A stretch of 64,000 nucleotides of DNA from contig NC_053146.1 of NCBI RefSeq assembly GCF_016808335.1, positions 9,493,015 through 9,557,014 on the forward strand, written 5' to 3'. A model generated the notes under the pieces. That model did no database searches, was not told the DNA's origin, and was given only the letters and a program-made list of their open reading frames with translations. This document shows positions 12,701-23,066 of this stretch, piece by piece. The position numbers and the translations under genes were made by a program. The DNA comes from Panicum virgatum (lineage: Eukaryota > Streptophyta > Magnoliopsida > Poales > Poaceae). Within the stretch, counting starts at the first letter, position 1. Every line of letters starts with the position of its first letter.

Positions 12701-13300
12701 ATACTGGCTAACTAATCCCTATTTTGCCAGCATATAAAACTGATACCAAATTATTAAAGTTTCATATGAATAATCAGAATAGATTCTAATGAAAAACTTT
12801 GGTACATCATTCTGAAGCATCACATTAATACATGACTTCTATGAATGATTAATTTATGATTCATCGAATTATCGATGAATATTATCTATAAATGATGATT
12901 AAACTTGTAAATGTACTTGGTAAGACATATAGCACAGGTACAACAAGATGCCATTGAAGGCGAATTAAGAATATCTTCAGATCTCTCCAAGGCACAATTG
13001 ATCTTAGCTTTATCTAAGACAAGACCATTTGTTGATTACACTAACGCTGGCTAGATGTCCAATCCCCATAATACTAGACCTTAAACAGGTTTTACAATTT
13101 TACATGATGGAATAACTACATCTTGGGAGTCATCAAACAGACTCTTGTAGCTATATCCACGAATCATTCTGAAATAATTACATTATATGAAGCTCCACGT
13201 GAATCATATAGCTTCACATAATGATCAACCACATACAACAATCATGTGGCATTGGTTCAATCATGAAACCAATAATTATCTATGAAGATAATTCGTCTTG
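9780..13300 (+). pseudogene. Remnant Copia pol (integrase, reverse transcriptase, RNase H)
   Basis: Short in-frame islands match Copia pol in the right order: an integrase segment near 9800-10150, a segment with the RPDIAF motif near 12530-12550, and an RNase H segment around 13050-13200. In-frame stops and indels separate them. The integrase/RT junction is interrupted by the GC-rich repeat array at 10504-10693 and by AT-rich sequence to about 11050 that does not look like pol. Confidence 0.7.
10504..10693 (+). repeat. GC-rich minisatellite, units built on ACTGTTCA
   Basis: At least seven units of 22-30 bases each carry TACTGTTCA or GACTGTTCA followed by a GGGCCC-rich tail. The array sits inside otherwise AT-rich, decayed Copia sequence and is not part of normal pol. 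Confidence 0.75.
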
Positions 13301-14047
13301 CATTTGTACAAAGGAATGCAAGCTATATATAGGGCAACATCACAAAATAGATTGCTCCTAACTATTTTTATGGGGAAATAGAAACCTTGCAAACCAAATC
13401 ATGAGATTTGCAAGCCTCAGGGGGAGACTCTCTCTGAACCATAATCATCAAATTATATAATTGTACTCTTTTCCTAAAATGAGTTTTCCTATCAAGGTTT
13501 TTCTCATATATATAGGTTTTTAATGAGGCAATATTTTATGTCATATCTCTAATTTTCCCCACCGGGATTTTTAAAATGATATTTGAGACATATTACATAT
13601 ATCATATCTTCTGTTTCCTCACTAGAGTTTTTAAGAAGATATTCAAGATATAATTTCTCCTCATATTTTCCCATCGGGTTTTGAGGGAGAATTAGTTTAA
13701 ATAAGATCCACATATCATAATACATTCAAACTTACCTATGAGTTTTCCTTTTAAGGTTTTTCTCATATAAGTTTGCAATCACTGATATTCCATATCATTT
13801 TCTCCTTATATTTTTCCCACTGGGTTTTAAAGGAATTTTAATGGAGTATCGGCACATATATGTCATATCAATATTTTCTCCTATTTTCCCAAAAGGGTTT
13901 TAAGGAGTTTTTCCAATGACATATCCATACACAAATAGGTTTCTCCTCAGATTTTTCCCACAGGGTTTTTAGAGGAGTTTTTTCATACAATCAAATAATG
14001 AATGAGGATTATAAGACTACAAAAATAAGAAATTGATCAAGGGGGAG

Positions 14048-14209
14048 TGTTAAGAAATAGCATCCACAAAAGGGTCAAACCGAAGGGGTGTGTCCCTTCG
14101 GCCCCTTTGGCCCCTTGGGCATGTATAAAAGGCTGTAATCCCCTCTAATCAATCTAAAGAATCATTCATTTCCTCAATCCTTTCTCTCTTTCACTTTTAC
14201 TCTACAACA
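14048..14209 (+). repeat. 3' LTR of the first Copia element (162 bp)
   Basis: It begins TGTTAAGAAATAG directly after the purine tract and ends TCTACAACA before the ACTAC target duplication. The shared part differs from the 5' LTR at only a handful of positions. Confidence 0.85.
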
Positions 14210-14214
14210 ACTAC

Positions 14215-14786
14215 TACGCGCGATTACTGACATCGTATTAATACTATACTGAACGCAATTCATTAATCAAGCAACTCGGTTCATTAATTTCGGGTTAGTC
14301 CGGTCAATAATTTAACGGCTGAGTGTAAAATAGTATTACCATATATTAGAAAGATATAAGTTCAAATCATCCAGATGACACAATACCTTAGAAAAATATT
14401 CCTAGCCTATGCATAAACAGGATATAAATAGCCTTTAGCCTAATTATTAGAGCACTTGAGTAGCATCTAGCAGGCACAGGGGCTTAAATCCTCATAGAAG
14501 CAAAGTAAAAATAGAACTAGATAAAATACTAATATTTATATAGAAAAAAATATAGGTAGGGGCCTCCCAACTGATTTCGGTAAAAAGAAACAAAAGAGTA
14601 CTGGCACGCTATTGATTATTCATCTGAACACTAGACCACCACTGTCAGGGTAAAAACCTCCTTAGCCACACGCATATCAACTGTTGAGATGCCGGTGCAA
14701 TTAAATCCTTCAAAGCTAGTTTCCATGTGATAGCCTAAGTACACAGTCGGTGGATAATCAAATAGTAATCTGTAAAACAGAAAAAT
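14215..14786. other. Rest of the split tandem repeat, then plain spacer
   Basis: The first 130 bases are the displaced half of the second 200-bp repeat copy. The remainder is AT-rich with no gene recognised. Confidence 0.5.
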
Positions 14787-15150
14787 CACTACGTCAAAAA
14801 TCCTAATTAGTGATGGCTGAAAATATACATTAGTGACGGCTAAATTGCACGTCACTAAATTTACATCACTAATGCGAACCACATAGGTTACGGGCAAACA
14901 CCCGTCACTAATGACTCACAATGGTGATGGATGTAGAATTCGCGCGTCACCAATCACAAAGAAAGGTGGCAGCTGTAGAATTCACGCGTCACCAATGACA
15001 AAGAAAAGTGACAGTTGTAGAATTCGTGCGTCACCAATGATAAACAAAGGTGACGGCTATAATAGTTACGCGTCACCAATTATCCTCTTCAGTGACAAGG
15101 TGAAATAATGAACAGTGACATGTTTTTACAATACACGTCTCCAATGATGT
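14787..15150 (+). mobile_element. CACTA transposon, left terminus with subterminal repeats
   Basis: It starts with CACTACGTCAAAAATCC at 14787, a grass CACTA-type end, followed by alternating GTGACGGC and CGTCACTA motifs in both orientations. No matching right end was found downstream, so it is truncated or internally rearranged. Confidence 0.6.
14922..15090 (+). repeat. Four 42-bp CACTA subterminal repeats
   Basis: Four head-to-tail units of 41-43 bases begin near 14922, 14964, 15007 and 15048. Each contains TGTAGAATTC or a variant, then GCGTCACCAAT. They create a spurious repetitive open frame. Confidence 0.8.
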
Positions 15151-15513
15151 GAAAAAACAACAACAAAAAAAGGGGGCTGGAGGCGCCCATAGTTCTCATC
15201 GCTTGTATTCTAAAATTCAAAATTAACATGCATTTCCATTTTTCTATTAATCTCAACTGAAACAAAACTGTACAGAACATTTATATCCACATAAACCTTG
15301 TACAGCACCACTAATATCTAAATCCTACTTGAGCTTGCTTGCTCTGATTGCAATCATTTAACTAATTTGACTCTTGCATCTTCGCTTCTAGATCTTTAGT
15401 AGTTGTGCCTTTTCCGACATCAGATTCTTGGCACAGATTATGGGCTATTTCACATGAAGGCACCAGCACTCAGGTTAGCGAGATATCAAAATAAAATGAA
15501 ATAAATCCATATA

Positions 15514-15550
15514 CACTACAACAAGCAATACCTTTTAGATTGTTGTAGTG
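15514..15550. repeat. 37-bp perfect hairpin with CACTA-like arms
   Basis: CACTACAACAA (15514-15524) and TTGTTGTAGTG (15540-15550) are perfect 11-bp inverted repeats around a 15-base loop. The arms start with CACTA but no transposon body is present. Confidence 0.6.
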
Positions 15551-15571
15551 CATAATAGATGGTTCTTTCGC

Positions 15572-16394
15572 TCACCAACTAGATCTGTAGGAAAATACCT
15601 CAAACCTGGATAGACATTTATATGCAGTGGTTAAATGCATGACAAATATTTGCAGGGATTTCATCTTTTCAGCCTATGAAATGAAATTTATAATTTATAA
15701 CAAAAAGAAATGAGGAAACATGAGCAAATTAAATAGAGATAGTGACACATCTGAAAGATTCAAGAGGAATATAAGTTGTTCAGCAGAAACAAACACTTAC
15801 ATATGGGGAAATGACAGCTAAGCTGTTTCCTAAAAAAGGATTTGAATCTGAGGCAAGAACAGCAGCAGTGAAAAGATGAAATGATTGACCTTCAGGAAGA
15901 CAAAATGCATAGCCTGTAATATATAAGTACAGAAGAAACAAGTCTGTGAAACCAAGAAAACAAGTTCAGTAGCATTTTTTTATTTTTATTAAAGAAATAA
16001 GAGTAAGAAAGTAACATAAAAGAAAAGAGCAATAAATTTACTGAAGAGGATTAAATTTCTAAAGCAGAAACACATTAGCCATTGGTGTTCTCTTAGTGAT
16101 AACTTACCATTCTGATGCGCCGGAACTTGATAGTATATATATGGAAGAAGCAGACCACTCTAGACAATCTTCGCAGCCATCAAATTCACCAGAAATAGCT
16201 TGTAGCAGTGATCACTATTACTGCTAAGCAAACATAGGACAAGAAACTGTAGAGGTAACTTCAAAAATCCAATCATAACATGGGAGCAGAAGAAAATTAC
16301 CCAAGCGCTGGTTGCTTTTAGGGAGCTTAGCTGCAAGCATATCACGATTTGGACTCCAGGAAACAAATATGTCAGCTGCAAGCATCAGATGTTT
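15572..16394 (-). CDS. Fragment of an unidentified spliced gene (3 candidate exons)
   Basis: Three minus-strand segments join in one frame with consensus splice sites: 16394-16301 (AG before, GTAATT after, phase 1), 15913-15801 (TACAG before, GTAAGT after) and 15673-15572 (CATAG before). The last ends at a TGA. An alternative donor at 15606 would send the transcript towards an open stretch ending at 15362. The joined product is about 100 residues, contains SWSPNRD and LPEGQSFHLF, and looks like ordinary protein. I do not recognise the family. The 5' part is unclear; the 85-codon open frame at 16629-16372 overlaps in another frame. It may be a truncated pseudogene next to the CACTA fragment. 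Confidence 0.4.
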
Positions 16395-16805
16395 CTACAC
16401 ATGTGTCTGACATGAATTCAACCCTTTCTAATTCTGCACTATCCAACTGTCTTCTTTCGAAGCTTTCATCTCCACTTTCATTTTCTGATATTACATCAGG
16501 CTTATCATAGGCAGTGGTCACATAACCATCTGCTATCCCATTCTGTTGGTAATGCAAATTTCCATACGTTATGCCATACATTAACTGCTGGTAAGAACAA
16601 CCAATATCTGCATTTAGGCAAACTTTCATATTTCAGCCCCAAAACCGTGAATGTAAAATGAATCTTGCAGCTTTACATTTTTTCTCTCTTCAGAAAATGT
16701 TTCGACGAAATATATTTTTGCTATATGTTGCTATTCATTATTTCAACTAATCCTTACATCTAATTTATTGTAATGTACCTACTAGTACCACCTAAAATGT
16801 CCTCT

Positions 16806-17503
16806 CTATTTTCTCACCTCCATATGCAGAACTTGTAGAGTCCATCCCCATGCATTCGATTCCCATGACCGACGACAGCTTATGTGGTTCAGAACCACTA
16901 CGCGCGCCATGGCATCCGAGCTCCAATGACATTGTTGATTCAATGCCCAAATGTGACCACTCCTACGGAAATCCCTCGATGTTTTCAGTTCTCCTGAAGC
17001 ATTTAGATCTAATCGTCGAAGGATTGAGAGGATTAGGGTACTTGCCTGTTCGTACTGAGTTCTTCCCCCAATCTCCAGCGGAACTAGATCTTCAACCTGC
17101 TCATCTTGCTTCTTGTGTCCTCTGCATTGCTGATGTACCGCACCTTCCCAATTTGCTAATGCTTTGCTATGCGGCTTACTTAGAAGCCTTTCAAAATTGC
17201 ACAATGTTTTTTGTCCATTTTGCCCTCCCCCATGTCCTTCGAGTTGACCAGCTGGTTCGTTTTACTATGTTCTTGGTTCCAAATACTTTCACAGATCTCG
17301 ATGCAGCCTGGTGTTCCAATGGCCAGGATAGCCCCGGTGGCCACCTGGGCATGTGAAAATTCCGCGTCCAAGTTTGTATAACACTGGAAAGTTGTTTGAA
17401 GTGCATCGCACTTAATATTGAACAACTGGGCAGTCTGAATAACTTGATCATGGAGAGGTTTACAGTTAGTTAAACACAAGGAACCCGTTGTTGTCTGCAC
17501 CAC
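16806..17503 (-). other. Protein-like open stretch, strand uncertain
   Basis: The plus strand has a 168-codon frame (16850-17356). The minus strand has frames of 107 and 132 codons (17503-17180 and 17204-16806) that a short intron with GT/AG-like ends could join. The minus-strand composition (many D, E, K, Q) looks more natural. It adjoins a copy of the local repeat family at 17440-18010. No function can be given. Confidence 0.25.
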
Positions 17504-20500
17504 GTGTTATAGCCCGATACACCAGGACTAGGCTTCGAAATCAGGGCAAGCGGAACAATTCTTGCAAGGTGGCTTCAATTCCCTCATTGACTACTGACTA
17601 ATAACAACGTAACTTTCTGATTGCTCTTGCAAGCAATCTGCCGCGATAGCTCACAACTATGGCTCAAGTTCCAGCAGGATTCGTGACAACTGACAATCCA
17701 AGAATGTGTCCGTATCCCTAACATGGTGCTAATAGCGTATTGAAATTCTTAGAGTGTACTGTAGCCGGATCACACTGGACAGAATCCTCCTAGTTTGGGT
17801 TTCCTGATGCTTCCCAATCTCATGTTTTTGTATTATTTTTTTAACATTGTCTAGAGTACATCCTTGAATAATGGTCTAGCGCATCAGGTTTGCAATGTGG
17901 ACAAGAACAACAATGGGTCATATATACAAGCACTTGAGAGGGACTCACTGCTGCTATATATGATCCCTTTGCAGCAAGGTACGTCCATCTCTGGACCCAG
18001 TTGGACAGGTCCCCTCAGCGTATCATGCGGGAGATATACGGGCAGCACTCAAAACCTACTAAGTCTGATTATGCTCAGAGATATGCATGCTTTGTTGCCT
18101 CTATATTCTCGTCCAGACATTTTTATCTGTTAAATAGCACGAAACGGATGACAACTTTCTAGCTAGAAAGAATCCAATTTCTTTGTAAAGTTCCAAATAC
18201 CTTTCTCCAGCTTCTATGATACTCCCAGAACAAACTCCATGTAGGCTTTAATGTGATATGCACCTGCTAAATCCAATCTTACTTTGTGCCAATAGTCACC
18301 ATCCGGGACAACATGACGGCACGCAACACAAGATACAAATTTTTTTTAAAAAAAATCCAAGAATCTGAATTTCTCGATGCATCGCAATCCAATATGATGA
18401 TGTGTTGATAGTGCGCAAAGATTTCTATACAAGTCGTATCGCCCATTGATGAAGTTTTGTCAGCTGTGCTAGAGAGTAGATGGTTTCATGGCCGTTTGCT
18501 CGTGCACTGGTTATATACATCAAACATGAACTCATGCAAAGCGGCTGTATGTCATACATGACACTTGCCGGCACATCTGGGAATCAGAAACAGTCATGGT
18601 CACAAAAAAGTGTATCGAATGGAGGACAACCAGTGGCACGATCTCGTTAAAGGTAGCTAGATTAACATTTATCTAATAATGAGAATAAATAATTAGATGT
18701 GAAAACTGATCAGCACATGCGTGGTCGGGTTTAAAGTTCTTTTGAACTTTTACGCGACTTGTGGGTAAAGTGTGCAACCTCTGCAGAGTGAAAACTGATA
18801 TATCAGCCGTGCTCACGGTCAAGAGGGGCTAGGACCCTCACATGTTCAACTTAATGGAAATCACTATGGTTAATTCAGATGTTTAATTGTTCCAAGTTTA
18901 TTGTTTATTCAAACATACATTTCTTTTTCATAAATGTGGGGTGGTTTCATACATGACTTAGTAAATAGGTTGCTAATGTTCAACTGTTAATTAAAATGCT
19001 TACCGCTTTACATCAGCCAGCCATATTCCTTGATTTAAGCCTTGCGTGTCATTTATTTCCAATATACTTGCTGAGTACGACATGTGCTCACCCTTGCTAT
19101 ACCACACTGCTCCGAGAAGAAAGTTGCAATGAAGGTGAAGATGCTGCTGAGTTCTAGGCATACGCAACCCCCGGTCGATTGCCTGTGAAGTGTGGAGCCT
19201 TCGTTTCCAGAAGAAGTTGTACATCTCTGATAGTCGGTTAGTGTTGTAAGTTTCTTTATTATGTGACATTGTTGCTCATTATTCCATTATGACGTCGCTA
19301 TATGTATGGAACTTAATTCTGGCATACATATAGTTATGCATTCGGTTTTATTTTAAAAACCGGGTGTGACATCCACTCATATATATGTTGCTTTGGTGTT
19401 GCTGTGACGTTTTAGTATATTTGCTATTTAACTTGACAGTTCCTGAAATTATAGGGATAAAAAGGTGAATCGGATAATGTCACATAAGTTACCTTGGTCT
19501 GTTCGAATATAACTTATAGGAACCAACAAGGTTTTGGTGAGCAGACTCGACTTAGGACATGCATTCCTGAGGCTAGGGGTTTGCTTGATCTAAGTCCTCA
19601 TCTTCTCCGTGACCATTTATACAAGAAGGACGACAACCATATGCATTTTCTTATTAGTGAGCAAGAGAGTGATCTATTATGTAATTTGGTCTGCACCAAC
19701 TTTAACTAGCAATTTGTGACGATTCCATCTTGCATACTTGGGATTCTGTAAATGAGCCTTCCCATGGGCCACATTTTTTTAGCAACCATATGTAGCAATT
19801 AATTAGTGTGCACTAAAATTCTCCATGGACAATTCTGCATTTTACATTAGCAGGGATCTATAACAAATTTTGATCACGTCGACTATGATAGAAAAGGTTT
19901 TGCATCAATACTCTGCTTCAGTGAAAAACCTTAGCAATTCTGGAGGCATAATTTAAGTCTCGATGCGCACTTAAAATGGAATTTTCATCCAAGTGTGTAA
20001 ACTATTTCTGAGCTTTAAGAAGTTTTTTCTTCCTTTTCAATGAATTGTACTCTATATTTACCTGTTTACCAAGAAAAACATATAACTAGATCCTGGACAG
20101 CACCCTGTGCATTGATCTAGCTCTTTTGGCGGCGTGGCCTTGGATTGCAATGTCCTGAGTGTTGAAACTATTTGCATGCAAGACACAATAATTTTCCAAG
20201 ATCATCACCTTAAATGTCACTGCTACATTTATCTAATGAGAGTAAATACGATTAGTACAGTTTTTTATATAGAGCACAGAAGGTTGCCATTCATGACTCG
20301 TTGGAAATTCAGTGTAAACTCAAATTTAAGGATGATTATATTATTGTGATCGAATGAAGTTGGATCTAAGATGTTTAGTTCCTCGATATATTGCTTAAAT
20401 AAATGGCTTGCATTGGTAACGCATCATGTCTGAATTTAGAACCGTAGAAATTTAAAGCACGGATTAACAAGATGTAATAATAATGCACAGTGTTATAAAA

Positions 20501-20553
20501 CTCAGGCAATGCGACCACATGCCCCCCTACGGCTGCCACCTGCACCTAACCTA
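17504..20553. repeat. More copies of the local repeat family, no intact gene
   Basis: Marker one recurs at 17805-17824 and in a diverged form at 18377; marker two is at 17935. The block 19372-19520 matches 8296-8430, including GTGACGTTTTAGTATATTTGC. The block 20118-20200 matches 22151-22240. The open frames (up to 89 codons) are isolated and unrecognised. Confidence 0.5.
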
Positions 20554-22052
20554 GGTTCCGTTTGGCAGAGCTCCGACTACAGCTAAAACGGCTCCGTCTG
20601 TGGCTTCTCTGATGGAGTTTCTTCTCTGGTGGCGCTGAAGTTGTTTTGAAAAACATTCGGCAAAATAACATATTCTTATAAAATGGATATGAGAGGTGAA
20701 ATCTCTTATATGCCCGTGACTGTGTGGCTTGTTTGAATAGATGGTGTGATGGCTTTAATGTAGTTTATAATTTGACATTACTAGTCTGTCAACCTGTGCT
20801 GCCGCACGAGCTAATTAGAATTAATATAAAAATAAAGTCAATAATTATAATTATCTATCTCACCCCTTTTCATCTATTAAATATTGTAACACATACTCTA
20901 AAATATATATTTATAATTATCTAGTTACAATAAATTTCATTTTGCGTACCTCATATGTATTCAATATATATTTAGTTGAATTATTTGTTTGATAATTGAT
21001 ATTCTTATCTCTCCCATCTTACATGAATATATGGTGACATATATCGTGGGTAGTATTTTTATATAAATAATATATTAATAATGATAGAAATAGTAATTTA
21101 GAATTTTTATTGGTGCACTTTAATATATTGTTATAATTATATAATTTAGATTCAGATTTATGAGTAATTTAACTTGTAATAATAATGACATAGTTGGATA
21201 ATTTATATACAAATTTAGGGGGTATTTATATTATTTTTATAATGGCATGTGTTTAGGGGGTTATTTTAGTCTATTTTCATAATGGCAGAGGTGGGTAATT
21301 TATTAGGAAAAATAACAGATCTGATGATTATTATAATTATAATTGTTGGATTGATGACCGGATGTTTCTATTTTTTGTGAGAATTTATAGAATTTCTCTA
21401 TTTTTTCAGAGTGTCCACCTAGAATTCTAGATGACTTCATGTGGTCCAATTAGTAATAGTAAGATTTGAAATAAAAAAATTGACTTTCTAAACTAATAAT
21501 AAATATAATTACAGATCAACCAATAGTCTTCTCCCTTATTTTTTCCTTTTTTCTCTACCATTTCTTTTTCCTTTCTCTTCTCTCTATTCCTTCTTCTCCT
21601 TTTCTTTTTTTTTCTTCCCTTACTTTTTCTTCCTTATCCATTCTTCCTTCTTGCCATCGTTTCCTACGCCGCTGTCCATGCGACTTCCCAGCTTCCTCGC
21701 CAGCACCACTGCGCTGCTTCCCTGCTCAAGTCCCTGCAGCTGCTCGGCCGCTGTCGCCGCTGTTGCACACCGCTGGATGGCCGTGTGCTCTGCTGCTGCC
21801 GCTCGCCCACCTCCTCCGCGTCCATCACCGACTGCCTCGCGAAGCTGGGCGACCCCGTCGCGAGTACAGGGTATCAATCGATCGGAGGAGCTGCGGGGAG
21901 CTAGTTTATTTTTGCTCCCACACTGTCAAGCGGCTCCTCTCAACAGGATTTGCAGGACTTCAGCGCTGGTGCTGCTTGTAGGCAGCCCGATTGGTAGGGC
22001 TCCTCGAGGAGCCGGTGATGAAGCCCTTTACGGAGCCCTGCCAAAGAGGGCT
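20554..22052. mobile_element. Non-autonomous hAT-like element (~1.5 kb)
   Basis: The left end, GGTTCCGTTTGGCAGAGCTCCG, and the reverse complement of the right end, AGCCCTCTTTGGCAGGGCTCCG, agree over most positions. This is the TTTGGC...GGCTCC type common in grass hAT elements. The interior is AT-rich up to about 21500, then a pyrimidine run and a GC-rich block. No transposase frame is seen. A clean 8-bp target duplication was not found, so the exact ends are uncertain. Confidence 0.55.
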
Positions 22053-22451
22053 CTAGACGTCACCATCGCAACCCGCTACTTGAGCACTCATCGTCCGGCA
22101 CCGGCAGGCGCTGCAAATCTAGTTTGGGTCGGTGGCGCTGCAAACCTTGTTGTGCACTGACCTCTTTTGGTGTAGCCTTGCATTGCAATGTTCCAAGTGT
22201 TGAAATGGTTTCCATGCATGACACAGTAATTTTACAAGAGGCCAAATTTCGCCATGCATCCCAATCCCATGCACAAAGTTTTCAAGAGAAATTGTATTGT
22301 CCTACAAAGTTTTGTCAACTGTGTGTGCTAGAGTAGAAGGCTTCACGGCCCTTCCAATGGTTATATATCCCAATGATTAAAAGCTTCTCCCCTTTGCCCT
22401 CCTCCCCGCGCTTCACGGGGGCAAAGGGGACGCGTGTCCCACAGCCAAGTT
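22053..22451. other. Spacer with further local repeat copies
   Basis: Positions 22151-22240 resemble 20118-20200, and 22245-22372 resemble 18384-18540 (TTTGTCAACTGTG, GCTTCACGGCC). No gene is seen. Confidence 0.4.
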
Positions 22452-22888
22452 TTTGGCTATTTTGCAAAAGGGTTCTCCAATTTTTTTGAATTTACAACTA
22501 AACCTAGCTCATCCTGATTGGCCAATAGCCACATTCAAATATTTTTCACATAGAACCTTGAATTAATATTTATTTCGACACAAAAAAAATCAATAATGTT
22601 CGGATCTTTACAAAAATCCCCCAGGATATTTTTCCAATAACCCTGCTCGCGGCCCCCAACCCTAACCTTTAGTTATTTTTCAAATATGTTCTCCAGTTTT
22701 CTCAAAAATACAACTAAACCCAGCTCGTCCCAACAATACAGTACCCACGTTCATATATTTTTTACTTAGGACCTCGAACTAATGTTTATTTCAACACAAA
22801 GAAGAAGAAATTCGATAATGCTTGGGTCTTTACAAAAATTACCCGAGGCTTTTTTCCAATAACCACCCTCGCAGCCCCAACCCTAACT
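22452..22888 (+). repeat. Tandem duplication, period about 216 bp
   Basis: 22452-22667 and 22668-22888 align along their full length, from TTTGGCTATTTTGC or TTTAGTTATTTTTC to CCCCAACCCTAAC. They differ at many positions, so the duplication is old. No coding function is seen. Confidence 0.8.
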
Positions 22889-23066
22889 CCCTCTCAGCTA
22901 AGGCCGTGGAGGAAGCGACTGCTACTGCAGTGCGCGAGGAGGCAGCAACCCGGCAACGACGGCACGGCCCACTGCAGAGCGCCCAAAGGGCCCCAGATGT
23001 TCTAGACTTCTAGTATATCAAACACATTGGCACAGGTGGCTATATGTCATACACGGGCACTTGTGG

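Larger units (their letters stand above)
8934..14209 (+). mobile_element. Degenerate Ty1/Copia retrotransposon with 5-bp target duplication
   Basis: The element starts with TG at 8934, ends with CA at 14209 and is flanked on both sides by ACTAC (8929-8933 and 14210-14214). Short LTRs bound it, and a purine run ending GGGGGAG lies directly before the 3' LTR. The order of recognisable remnants is integrase (about 9790-10390), reverse transcriptase (about 11560-12330) and late RT/RNase H (about 12440-13220). That order is Copia-type, and the short LTRs suggest the Ale/Retrofit group, which is an inference. Stops and frameshifts are abundant throughout, so the element is long dead. The gag part is barely recognisable. 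Confidence 0.88.

Noticed and set aside
14911..15108. Repetitive 65-codon open frame
   Set aside because: It is created by the 42-bp CACTA subterminal repeats.
21651..22160. 169-codon plus-strand open frame
   Set aside because: It runs through the GC-rich part and right end of the hAT-like element, without any recognisable domain.
22452..22888. Possible CRISPR-like or satellite array
   Set aside because: There are only two long diverged copies and no spacers; it is a simple tandem duplication in a plant genome.
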